From assembly GCA_030604735.1 (NCBI GenBank), contig JAUVVG010000026.1, positions 1-64,000 on the forward strand: a DNA stretch of 64,000 bases. The letters are read 5' to 3'. Positions 44,593-52,701 of this stretch are shown piece by piece (positions within the stretch are counted from its first letter, which is position 1; every line of letters begins with the position of its first letter). Origin of the DNA: Azoarcus sp. Lineage in GTDB: Bacteria; Pseudomonadota; Gammaproteobacteria; Burkholderiales; Rhodocyclaceae. A program made the translations under genes and the position numbers. The notes beneath the pieces are model-generated. The model was not told the origin of the DNA and searched no databases. It saw nothing but the letters and a program-made list of their open reading frames with translations.

Positions 44593-45903
44593 TCAGCGCC
44601 CGTACATCAACTCGGGGAGGAACAACGCGATCTGCGGGAACATCATCAATAGCGCCACCATCAGCAGCATGATCAGGGTGAAGGGCAAAGCGCCCCACAC
44701 CACATCCATCACCGAGCCGCCATCCGGCCTGACCCCCTGGACGATGAAGAGATTCATCCCAAGTGGTGGCGTAATCAGGCCGACTTCCATCATCAGCACC
44801 AGGAACACGCCGAACCAGACCGGGTCGATTCCGAGGAACAGCACGATCGGCATCACGATCGGAATCGTCATGATCATCATCGACAGTGTTTCCAGGAAGC
44901 AGCCGAGGATCAGGTAGAAGATCACCAGCAGCAGCAGAATCTGCAATGGCGTCGTGCCGGTGTCGGCCACAAGGCCGGTGATCGCCTGCGGAATGCGCAA
45001 CACGCCCATCACGAACGACAACAGCTGGGCGGCGAGAACGATGAGCATGATCATCGCCGTGATCTTGACCACCGACAGCAAGGCCTCGTTGAGAACCTTG
45101 AAGCTCAGGCGCCGGCGCGCTGCCGCCAACGCGAGCGCGGCAATGACGCCGACCGCGGCCGACTCGGTAGGCGTCGCCCAACCGGAATAGATGCTGCCCA
45201 TGATCACAGCGAAGATGATGAGCGGCGGCAGCAGATCCACCAGCCGCGTCAGACGCTCCTTCATGGGAACGGGCGGGAGCTTTTCGCCGGCGATCGATGG
45301 ATTGATCACGCTCAGGACCGCGACGAAGATCATGAACAGCGCCATCAGCAGCAAGCCCGGCACGATGGCTGCCAGAAACAGCTGCCCGATCGATGTGTTC
45401 GACATCGACCCGTAGATGATCATGTTGATGCTGGGCGGGATCAGGATGCCCAGCGTGGCGCCGGCCGCGATGGTGCCGAGCGCGATCCGCTCCGAATAGC
45501 CATGTCTTTTCATGGAAGGCAAGGCCACGGTGCCGATGGTCGCGGCAGTCGCCACCGAGGAACCGGAAACCGCCGAGAACATGCCGCAGGCACCGATGTT
45601 GGTGTGGAGCAAGCCACCTGGCCAACGGCGGACCCAGTCCGACAAGGCGACGTACATGCGGTCGGTGATGCCGCTCCGTACCAGAATTTCGCCGAGCAGG
45701 ATGAACATCGGAATCGCGGTCAGAACGAAGTCATCGAGAATGCTCCACATCTGGTTGCCGAACATCATCAGGGACGGCACCCCCAGATAGAACAAGGCAC
45801 CGATGATGGCGACCGCGAACAGGGCACCGGCGACCGGAAGCCCGACCAACATCAGCCCGAGCATGATGAAGAAGCCGATGAACGATTCGGTGATACTGAT
45901 CAT
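44593..45903 (-). CDS. dctM: TRAP transporter large permease (DctM), system 2
   Basis: The 436-residue membrane protein has the DctM marks FILLGEILVRSGITDRMYVA, AAGATLGILIPPSINMIIYG and EVGLITPPLGMNLFIVQG, with about twelve transmembrane segments. It is only distantly like the first system's DctM. The start at 45903 overlaps dctQ2 (ATGA); the frame reaching back to 46551 reads through dctQ2 in another frame. Confidence 0.95.
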   Translation of the reverse strand: MISITESFIGFFIMLGLMLVGLPVAGALFAVAIIGALFYLGVPSLMMFGNQMWSILDDFVLTAIPMFILLGEILVRSGITDRMYVALSDWVRRWPGGLLHTNIGACGMFSAVSGSSVATAATIGTVALPSMKRHGYSERIALGTIAAGATLGILIPPSINMIIYGSMSNTSIGQLFLAAIVPGLLLMALFMIFVAVLSVINPSIAGEKLPPVPMKERLTRLVDLLPPLIIFAVIMGSIYSGWATPTESAAVGVIAALALAAARRRLSFKVLNEALLSVVKITAMIMLIVLAAQLLSFVMGVLRIPQAITGLVADTGTTPLQILLLLVIFYLILGCFLETLSMMIMTIPIVMPIVLFLGIDPVWFGVFLVLMMEVGLITPPLGMNLFIVQGVRPDGGSVMDVVWGALPFTLIMLLMVALLMMFPQIALFLPELMYGR

Positions 45904-46535
45904 GCGCGCTGCTCCCCATCCGCTGTGGCCGCAGGCGCAGCCGAATCCTTGGTCGAAGTCTTGGCCTCGACCTCGGAGGTGACCTCTTCGATTTCCTCCG
46001 AAAGCGTCTTGATGCCGTACCACTGGTTGATACCGCGCCAGTCGCCTATCAGAAGGCGCAGGCAGTGCAACGCGATACAGGTCGCCACCACCGCGAACAG
46101 CACCATCCCCCCGGCCCAGACCGCCTGGGGCATCCACAACGGCGTCATCAGTGGCGTTCCGGACAGACTCTGGTACTCCATGCTTTCCCGCACCGCGACC
46201 ACGGCACGCCAGGCCAGAAATACCGACATCGCCGACATGAACAGCACCGACACAAAATTGAGCGCCGCACGGGCCTTGTGCGGAACACGCTCGACCAGAA
46301 TCTCGATGCGGGTGTGGCCGCGCTCGAGCAATGCATAGCCGGCACCGATCGCAGTGACGGTGGCCAGCATGTAACCACCGAACTCGTCCGCGCCTTGCAG
46401 CGAAATGCCAAAACCGCGCCGCAAAATGATCTCGAGACCGATGGCAATAGTGATCAGCAGGACAGCGTAGCCTGCGGCAAGCGCCGCAAAGCGAACAGGC
46501 GGTCCAAGCCAGCGATCGAGAGGATTCTTGTCCAT
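45900..46535 (-). CDS. dctQ: TRAP transporter small permease (DctQ), system 2
   Basis: A 211-residue protein with four transmembrane segments and the motif GADEFGGYMLATVTAIGAGY. Its C-terminal 45 residues are a charged cytoplasmic tail (EEIEEVTSEVEAKTSTKDS) longer than usual. I chose the ATG at 46535, with GGAG five bases before it, over a GTG two codons upstream. Confidence 0.92.
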   Translation of the reverse strand: MDKNPLDRWLGPPVRFAALAAGYAVLLITIAIGLEIILRRGFGISLQGADEFGGYMLATVTAIGAGYALLERGHTRIEILVERVPHKARAALNFVSVLFMSAMSVFLAWRAVVAVRESMEYQSLSGTPLMTPLWMPQAVWAGGMVLFAVVATCIALHCLRLLIGDWRGINQWYGIKTLSEEIEEVTSEVEAKTSTKDSAAPAATADGEQRA

Positions 46536-46588
46536 ACCCACTCCGGAACAACGATTACCGATGTGCTGAAACGCAACTATCGAACAGT

Positions 46589-46620
46589 GGGCGCCATCTG
46601 CCTCCTGACAGAAGGCGCCC
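46589..46620. promoter_or_regulatory. Intercistronic hairpin between dctP2 and dctQ2
   Basis: GGGCGCC (46589-46595) pairs with GGCGCCC (46614-46620), and TCTG pairs with CAGA inside, giving an 11-bp stem with one opposed A-A and an 8-base loop. No T-run follows on the minus strand. It lies in the 123-base gap just after dctP2 and probably protects or partly terminates the dctP2 message, so that the receptor is made in excess of the permease. Confidence 0.65.
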
Positions 46621-46658
46621 CCATACCCTGTGGCTGTCCGACAGCCTCAGGGCGCGAC

Positions 46659-47711
46659 TCACTCTATCGTCAGGCCCAGCGCCTTGCCGACCGTATCATT
46701 CCAGGTCGCCGAACATTGCGGATCGACGGCATTGCAGGTCTTGGCCCAGATCGGGAGCGTGACGCTTTGAGCGGCGTCCTTGACCCGCTGCCTGTCCTCT
46801 TCCGACACCTCGACGAGCGTCATGTTGAAGGCCTTGTGCTCCTTGCAATCGGCTCCACCGGTGCTGCAAACGGTGGCGTCGCCGTTGGCCTGCAATGCGA
46901 CATCCCACAGCGCGGCTTCCAACTCACGGAAGGTCGCCTCGAGCTTGGCTTGCTCCTCGGGCGAGAAGCGGTTCCAGGTATCCAGATTGATGAAGTGACC
47001 TTGCACCGAGCCCGACACGGCAAGCGGCAGGAAGTGCGTGGTAACTTCGGGCCAGCTTCCCGAGTTCGACGAGGTAGGCGAGGTCACGCCACACGATGCG
47101 ACACCCCGCTGCAAGGCGGTGTAGACCTCGCTGAACTGCAGCGTCACCGGGGTTGCCCCGAAATGCTCGAGCAGGGCCGACATGGTCGGGGTGAAGGTAC
47201 GCACCCGCAGGCCACGCATGTCTTCCAGAGAGGCGATCGGCTGGTTGCAGAAGAATACCTGCGGTCCGAACGGCCACAAGGACAACACCTTGGCGTTGAA
47301 ACGGCTTTGCAATCGCTGGTCGAAGGCCTCACGATAGGCGTCGACTGCGACGCGCAGCGAGTCCATGTCGGTGGCTACGCCAACCACATCGATCCCCTCG
47401 AAGAACGGATCGTCACGCGATGCCATACCAATCTGAACAGACATCACATCGAAAGCACCGGATCGCAACATCCTCAACGCGTCGGGTGCACGAACACCGA
47501 CCACGTCCATCGGGTTGTAGTTGACGTTCACCGCCACCCCGGACTTCTCGGCCAGGTTTTCGAAGAACGCACTCTCGACCGCAACGTGCTTGACGTTCTG
47601 CGAGAAGTTACCGGTCACACGCAGGTTCTGGGCGGCCTGGGCAGACGCCGCGAAACCGGCACCGCATACCAGGGCTGCAATCCACATCGTAAGTTTCTTC
47701 TTCGTTGACAT
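46659..47711 (-). CDS. dctP: TRAP transporter solute-binding protein (DctP), system 2
   Basis: The 350-residue receptor has a signal peptide (LTMWIAALVCGAGFAASAQA). The DctP core is present: MRGLRVRTFTPTMSALLEHF, ATPVTLQFSEVYTALQRGVA and the ligand-clamp Arg in RVRTF. Extra cysteines in CSTGGADCKEH and KTCNAVDPQCS suggest disulfides in the C-terminal part, which is unusual. GGAGAGAG lies five bases before the ATG at 47711. It is the first gene of an operon continuing to dctQ2, dctM2 and the amidohydrolase. Confidence 0.94.
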   Translation of the reverse strand: MSTKKKLTMWIAALVCGAGFAASAQAAQNLRVTGNFSQNVKHVAVESAFFENLAEKSGVAVNVNYNPMDVVGVRAPDALRMLRSGAFDVMSVQIGMASRDDPFFEGIDVVGVATDMDSLRVAVDAYREAFDQRLQSRFNAKVLSLWPFGPQVFFCNQPIASLEDMRGLRVRTFTPTMSALLEHFGATPVTLQFSEVYTALQRGVASCGVTSPTSSNSGSWPEVTTHFLPLAVSGSVQGHFINLDTWNRFSPEEQAKLEATFRELEAALWDVALQANGDATVCSTGGADCKEHKAFNMTLVEVSEEDRQRVKDAAQSVTLPIWAKTCNAVDPQCSATWNDTVGKALGLTIE

Positions 47712-47959
47712 AAGTGCTCTCTCCATTCGTCACAAGGGGTGATTCGGGTGATTCGGAACTACGTCATGCGGTCGCTTCACCACGAGCGACCCGGCATGAC
47801 TGCTTTGCTGAAATCATGCATTCGCAAGCAGCGTGCCAGCCACATCTCGACGCCCCGGCAGCAAACGTGTAACACCAGCAAAACAAGCGCACGCAAGCGG
47901 ATTCAAGCGACGCCATCCTTTCGAGCGCCAGCACCGCACACTCGATTGCATGCACTTAA

Positions 47960-47991
47960 TGCACTATAAATGTGCACGATTCTTCGGTAAA
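47960..47991 (-). promoter_or_regulatory. Promoter and palindromic operator of the second TRAP operon
   Basis: Minus strand: TTTACC (47991-47986), 17 bases, TATAGT (47968-47963). The -10 box lies within the perfect palindrome TGCAC-TATAAAT-GTGCA (47960-47976). Another partial copy, TGCACTTAATGCAC, follows at 47951, and GGTGCAT at 48003. The layout copies that of the first TRAP promoter at 41981-42011. The 564-base gap between dctP2 and the next gene holds no coding region. Confidence 0.65.
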
Positions 47992-48181
47992 CGTCTTTTT
48001 TTGGTGCATCGCAAAATTCCCGAAATCGCAGCGCAACGGAAACACACCCGTCGCAGTCTCGAAAACTGACATGGCATCCTCTCAAATTTGGTCTTCGCGT
48101 ATTACCGGACTTAGTTTGGATCCGACTTGGAATAAAAATTGCGTTGCAATCGAATGGACTGCAAGTTAAACATAGCCTTTT

Positions 48182-48210
48182 GTTTGTGTTTTATTTTGTA
48201 TACATTTATA
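48182..48210 (+). promoter_or_regulatory. Candidate promoter of the decarboxylase-hydantoinase operon
   Basis: TTGTGT (48182-48187), a 17-base spacer and TATAAA (48205-48210). The spacer holds TTGTATACA (48194-48202), whose TGTATACA is a perfect 8-bp palindrome and matches TTGTAT-type sites elsewhere in this island. The start codon is 66 bases downstream. Confidence 0.5.
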
Positions 48211-48275
48211 AATACTCGAATCCAGACGGCGTCAGCCATCACGATCACAATCGAAACCTTCATGGGGAACCATCG

Positions 48276-49007
48276 ATGTCGGACATACGCACCTTACTGG
48301 GAGTACTGACCCCCTCCTCCAATACCGCGCTAGAACCGCTCACTTCGGCGATCGTAAGTGGCCTGCCCGGCGTCAGTGCGCATTTCTCGCGCTTTACCGT
48401 CACCCGGATCTCGCTCGAGGATCAGGCGCTCGGCCAGTTCGATGACACCAAGATCCTGGCTGCCGCGAAGTTGCTGGCCGATGCCCGGGTCGATGTCATC
48501 GGCTGGAGCGGCACTGCTGCCGGATGGATGGGGTTCGATCAGGACCGCGCGCTTTGCCGCCGGATCGAGGACGCCACCGGCATTCCCGCCACGACGTCCG
48601 TTCTTGCGCTGAACGAGATCCTCGCGCTTTCCGGACGCCGCAAGTTCGCCGTGGTGTGCCCCTACACCGAAGATGTGGAGGCCCGCATCGTCGCCAATTA
48701 CATTCAGGAAGGTTTCGATTGCGTGGCCTCGAGCAGGCTCGACATCTCGGAAAACTTCGCATACTCCGAGGTCTCGGCCGAAACGCTCACACGCCAGTTG
48801 AAAGAGGTCGCCGCTACCCAACCCGACGCGATCGCGACCTACTGCACCAATCTGCGCGCGGCGCATCTTGTCCCGCAGTGGGAAGCCGAGTTCGGCATCC
48901 CGGTCTTCGACACCGTCTCGACCGTCGTCTGGAAGATGCTGCGCATGACCGGCCACGACCCGGCCAGCATCTCCGGCTGGGGTCGCCTGTTCCAGGAGGT
49001 CAAATAA
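48276..49007 (+). CDS. Maleate isomerase/arylmalonate decarboxylase-family protein
   Basis: The 243-residue protein has the Asp/Glu-racemase superfamily fold: LGVLTPSSNTALEPLTSAIV at the N-terminus, and YCTNLRAAHLVPQWEAEFGI with Cys190. Where maleate isomerase and racemases have a first cysteine it reads WSGTAAGW (residues 77-84). One cysteine plus a Ser-Gly-Thr loop is the arrangement of arylmalonate decarboxylase (240 aa, Cys188), so decarboxylation of a malonate-type acid is plausible, by inference. GGGGA precedes the ATG. The stop overlaps the next start (TAATG). Confidence 0.85.
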   Translation: MSDIRTLLGVLTPSSNTALEPLTSAIVSGLPGVSAHFSRFTVTRISLEDQALGQFDDTKILAAAKLLADARVDVIGWSGTAAGWMGFDQDRALCRRIEDATGIPATTSVLALNEILALSGRRKFAVVCPYTEDVEARIVANYIQEGFDCVASSRLDISENFAYSEVSAETLTRQLKEVAATQPDAIATYCTNLRAAHLVPQWEAEFGIPVFDTVSTVVWKMLRMTGHDPASISGWGRLFQEVK

Positions 49008-50455
49008 TGAGCGAGTTCGACCTGGTTATCCGCAACGCCCATTGCGCCACCGCAGCCGATGTCTTCGATGCGGACATCGGCATCAAGGACGGTCGGATCG
49101 TCGCCCTCGCACAGGGTCTGAAAAGCGCCGAGGGCACCGAGGAAATCGACGCGGCCGGCCGCTGGGTGCTGCCCGGAGGGATCGACGGCCATTGCCATCT
49201 GGACCAGCCCATGAATGACGGCTCGAAGATGGCGGACGACTTCCTGTCCGGCACGCGTTCGGCCGCCTGCGGCGGCACCACGACGGTGCTGCCGTTCGCA
49301 TGCCAGTTCAAGGGCCAGAGCCTGCGCGATGCGGTCGAGGACTACCACCGCCGCGCCAAGGGCAAGGCGAGCATCGACTACACCTTCCACCTCATCGTCT
49401 CCGACCCGACGCCGGACGTGCTGAATCGTGAGCTGCCCGAACTGATCAAGGAGGGCTACACGTCGTTCAAGATCTACATGACCTACGACGACCTCAAGCT
49501 CAATGACAGGGAAGTCATCGATGTGCTCGCCGTTGCGCGCGACCACGGCGCGATGGTGATGGTGCATGCCGAAAATACCGATTGCATCGCCTGGCTGACC
49601 GAGCGCTTGCTCAAGGCTGGCCATACCGCTCCCCGCTTCCATGCCCAATCACGGCCGATGCTGGTCGAGCGTGAAGCCACTCACCGCGCGATCAGCTTTG
49701 CTGAACTGGTCGATGTCCCGATCCTGATCGTGCACGTCTCGGGTCGCGAGGCAATAGAGCAGATCCGCTGGGCGCAAGGCAACGGCTTGCGAATCTACGG
49801 CGAAACCTGCCCGCAGTATCTTTTCCTCACCGCCGACGATCTGGGCCTGGACGACGAACACGACCACTCTCATGGCGCCAAGTGCATCTGCAGCCCCCCG
49901 CCGCGAGACAAGGCCAACCAGCAAGTGGTATGGGACGGTCTGGAATCCGGCGTATTTCAGGTGTTCTCGTCGGATCATGCCCCCTTCACTTTCGAAGGGC
50001 CGGAGGGCAAGTACGCCGCCGGTGCCGACGCCAGTTTCGACAAGATCCCCAACGGCGTGCCGGGGCTGGAGACGCGCTTGCCGCTCCTGTTCAGCCACGG
50101 CGTGCTGACGGGCCGGATAGACATCTGCCAGTTCGTCGCCCTGACCTCGACCAACGTCGCCAAGATGTACGGTTTGTATCCGAAGAAAGGCTCGATCGCC
50201 ATCGGCGCCGATGCCGATCTGACGATCTGGGATACCGGGCTCGATCGTGTCATCCGCAATGCGGACCTTCATCACAATGTCGATTACACGCCCTACGAGG
50301 GCATCCCGGTCAGCGCCTGGCCGACCCTGACCTTGTCACGCGGCAAGACCGTATGGGCGAACGGCCAGTACCACGGCCAGGCCGGACACGGGCAGTTCCT
50401 GCATTGCGAATTGCCGACGCCGGCCCGGCCGAAATCGCGCGGGCAGAAACCCTGA
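49007..50455 (+). CDS. hydA: Dihydropyrimidinase / D-hydantoinase
   Basis: The 482-residue cyclic amidohydrolase opens hydantoin- or dihydrouracil-like rings. The metal site [12 protein letters not shown] gives His62 and His64; the carbamylated lysine is Lys155 in TSFKIYMTYDD; His187 lies in MVMVHAENTD. FSSDHAPFTFEGPEGK carries the late Asp ligand. The length and motifs fit an active enzyme. AGGAGG lies upstream, and the ATG overlaps the previous stop. No N-carbamoylase gene is in this window, so the ring-opened product may not be a carbamoyl amino acid. Confidence 0.94.
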   Translation: MSEFDLVIRNAHCATAADVFDADIGIKDGRIVALAQGLKSAEGTEEIDAAGRWVLPGGIDGHCHLDQPMNDGSKMADDFLSGTRSAACGGTTTVLPFACQFKGQSLRDAVEDYHRRAKGKASIDYTFHLIVSDPTPDVLNRELPELIKEGYTSFKIYMTYDDLKLNDREVIDVLAVARDHGAMVMVHAENTDCIAWLTERLLKAGHTAPRFHAQSRPMLVEREATHRAISFAELVDVPILIVHVSGREAIEQIRWAQGNGLRIYGETCPQYLFLTADDLGLDDEHDHSHGAKCICSPPPRDKANQQVVWDGLESGVFQVFSSDHAPFTFEGPEGKYAAGADASFDKIPNGVPGLETRLPLLFSHGVLTGRIDICQFVALTSTNVAKMYGLYPKKGSIAIGADADLTIWDTGLDRVIRNADLHHNVDYTPYEGIPVSAWPTLTLSRGKTVWANGQYHGQAGHGQFLHCELPTPARPKSRGQKP

Positions 50456-50457
50456 TT

Positions 50458-50491
50458 GCTTCGGGGCGCCGCGACTACGGTGCCCCGAAGC
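50458..50491. terminator. Bidirectional terminator-like hairpin
   Basis: GCTTCGGGGCGCC and GGTGCCCCGAAGC form a 13-bp stem with one G-T pair and an 8-base loop, exactly between the convergent hydA (stop 50455) and SDR (stop 50495) genes. No T-run follows on either side, so factor-assisted ending or mRNA protection is possible too. Confidence 0.65.
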
Positions 50492-50494
50492 GAT

Positions 50495-51292
50495 TCAGGC
50501 CGCCATCCAGCCGCCATCCACCATCAGGGTCGTGCCGGTGATGAAGGTCGCATCATCGCTGGCCAGAAAATGTACCGCTCTTGCGACATCGTCAGGATGT
50601 CCAAGACGCGACCAGGGCGTGCGGCGCACGGCACGATCGAGTACGCCAGGATCGACCGCGCGCCCACCCGCTCCGGTCTGAATCTTGCCCGGTGCCACGG
50701 CGTTGCACACAATGCCGTGTTCGGCATAATCCGTGGCCACCTGGCGGGTGAAATAATCGATGCCCGCCTTGCTGACACCGTAGGCCAGGTCTTGTGGTGC
50801 CGCGATCATGCCGTGCTGGGACGACAGATTCACGATACGGCCCCGCACTTCGGCCATCGGGTCTTGCTGCAACATCTGCCTGACTGCCGCACGCGAACAC
50901 CGGAAAACACCGGACAGATTCACGTCGATTACACGCTGCCAGGCTTCTTCTTCCATTTCGAGCAAGGGCCGGGCGTGGCGAATGCAGGCGTTATTGACCA
51001 GAACATCCAGACGGCCATGGCGAGCGACGGCCTGCGCAAGCAAAGCCTCGACATCCGCCATACGCGAAACATCGGTACGCACGAACTCCGCGTGGCGGCC
51101 CTCGCGCTTGATCAGGTCGGCCGTAGGCTCGCCGCCTTCTATGACTTCAGTCGTAAGGTCGGCCACGATGACCTTGGCGCCATGCTCTGCCAGGCGACGC
51201 GCAATGGCCCGACCGATGCCGGACGCCCCCCCCGTCACGATACAAATCTTGTCGCGTACATTCATCGCCTCAACTGGCGTGGATACCGTCAT
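50495..51292 (-). CDS. Short-chain dehydrogenase/reductase
   Basis: A 265-residue classical SDR that oxidises or reduces an alcohol/ketone with NAD(P). The coenzyme site TGGASGIGRAIA, the DVSRM region, NNAC, the catalytic Ser in VNLSSQHG and Tyr/Lys in YGVSK are all present. VIVADLTTE after the second strand (an Asp) favours NAD. Its start overlaps the epimerase stop (ATGA). Substrate unknown; it is probably part of the same catabolic set as the neighbours. Confidence 0.93.
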   Translation of the reverse strand: MTVSTPVEAMNVRDKICIVTGGASGIGRAIARRLAEHGAKVIVADLTTEVIEGGEPTADLIKREGRHAEFVRTDVSRMADVEALLAQAVARHGRLDVLVNNACIRHARPLLEMEEEAWQRVIDVNLSGVFRCSRAAVRQMLQQDPMAEVRGRIVNLSSQHGMIAAPQDLAYGVSKAGIDYFTRQVATDYAEHGIVCNAVAPGKIQTGAGGRAVDPGVLDRAVRRTPWSRLGHPDDVARAVHFLASDDATFITGTTLMVDGGWMAA

Positions 51293-52290
51293 TGTGTATT
51301 CCTCCTTTCAAACGAAATGTTTCCGTAACACCCCAGCCAGACTCGAAAATCGTCAAGCGCCGGCTCGAGATCGAAGCTGGGCACAAAAGCTGTGTCGGCC
51401 AACAAGCGGCTGATGTCCATGGATGCACGGTCGTAGTCGGCGTAGTAATCGATGTTCGCGGCTGTTTCGGCATTGGCCATGGACCAGGCGAAACCCGGTT
51501 CGGATGCAGCCAAGTGCTCGCACCATTGCACGATGCTCCACTCGTAACCGGCCGCAAGGTTGTAGACGGAATGCTGGCAAGTCGCATCCAGCAGGCAGGC
51601 CATGGCGGCCGCGGCGTCACGCACGTACAACCAATCGCGCTTGCTGTCGCGCGGCAAGACCACCGGTCGCCCCTGCTGCGCCAGGCGCATGATCTGCAAG
51701 GGCGCACTGGGCGTGTCACGCACACCGGTGTCGGCCTCCCAAGGCCCAAAACACGTACCTAGACGCCCCACCACCAGCGGCAATCCATGCAACGCGGCCA
51801 GCCGCTGCACCGCCTCTTCGGCGGCACGCTTGGACATGCCGTACAAGCTCTCCGGCATCAGCGGCGAAGAATCTTCATGCAAGCGACCCGCAGCGCGACC
51901 GCTGGCACCATAAGCCGACCCCGAGCTGACATACAGCACCCGCTGCACACCACATTGCGCAGCGACCGACACCGCCGCCAGCGCACCCCCGACGTTTACC
52001 TCAAAGATCCGCTGTGGCATCGCGATCTCGCGTCGCGCGTCTGCGGTGATGGCTGCCATCGCCACCACATGCCGTGGTTGGTATCGCAGCATGACATCGC
52101 GCAAGGCCGCCTCATCGCAAACATCGCCCTGCACGGCAGAGAAGCGGCCCGGCAAACCCTGGAATACCGCCAAGGCCGCAGCGGACGGCATGCTCAAGTC
52201 ATAACCCACCACTTCCTGACCCGCGACCAGCAAATGTTCCGCCAGTGCAAGTCCTGCGAATCCACTACAACCTGTAATGAGTGTGCTCAT
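51289..52290 (-). CDS. NAD-dependent epimerase/dehydratase-family protein
   Basis: The 333-residue extended SDR has the N-terminal LITGCSGFAGLALAEHLL, the catalytic YVSSGSAYG and Tyr-Lys in LYGMSKRAAEE, and the substrate region RLGTCFGPWEADTGVRDTPS. Members act on nucleotide sugars or on free sugar acids (for example D-erythronate dehydrogenase). Here the context of acid transporters favours a small hydroxy acid, which is inference. It is the first gene of a two-gene minus-strand operon with the SDR. Confidence 0.88.
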   Translation of the reverse strand: MSTLITGCSGFAGLALAEHLLVAGQEVVGYDLSMPSAAALAVFQGLPGRFSAVQGDVCDEAALRDVMLRYQPRHVVAMAAITADARREIAMPQRIFEVNVGGALAAVSVAAQCGVQRVLYVSSGSAYGASGRAAGRLHEDSSPLMPESLYGMSKRAAEEAVQRLAALHGLPLVVGRLGTCFGPWEADTGVRDTPSAPLQIMRLAQQGRPVVLPRDSKRDWLYVRDAAAAMACLLDATCQHSVYNLAAGYEWSIVQWCEHLAASEPGFAWSMANAETAANIDYYADYDRASMDISRLLADTAFVPSFDLEPALDDFRVWLGCYGNISFERRNTQ

Positions 52291-52388
52291 CTCGACGTCC
52301 TGTTGTCATGGTCTGGAACGGCCGACCCTCTATTCAAGTTCCGGATGTGGCGCTCCGGATCAAGAGCAGAAGCAAACACCACGCCAGA

Positions 52389-52518
52389 TTTGTATTGAAT
52401 TCGTAGGACAAGCAAAGCTGATCCGCTTGCGAATCCCTAAACGGACTTTCAATCGAAAGCCTGCAATCACGCTCACAGCATGAATGGATCACAAATTGTA
52501 TGCAGTTTTATTGTATCG
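52389..52518. promoter_or_regulatory. Region with three TTGTAT-type regulator sites
   Basis: The 411-base gap between the divergent epimerase and hydrolase genes is AT-rich from about 52380 to 52560. It holds TTGTATTGAA (52390), TTGTATGCA (52496-52504) and TTGTATCG (52511-52518). They resemble TTGTATACA at 48194 and TTGTATCCAATAC at 41956, so one regulator may connect these promoters. No coding region is seen here. Confidence 0.4.
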
Positions 52519-52701
52519 TCTTGAAGGTACGATTGAGAACAAAAATGCGCGCACGAGGATTTGAGGCGAGGGAAACGGGCACGTGCTTTAATGATCTGAA
52601 GTGGACTCGTTCCATGACGTTGGCGCCAGGCAAGCTCGGCATCGCGCGCCGGATCGTTGCCCCCCCGTACATGGGCAACTGGATTGCAGGAGAATGAATA
52701 A

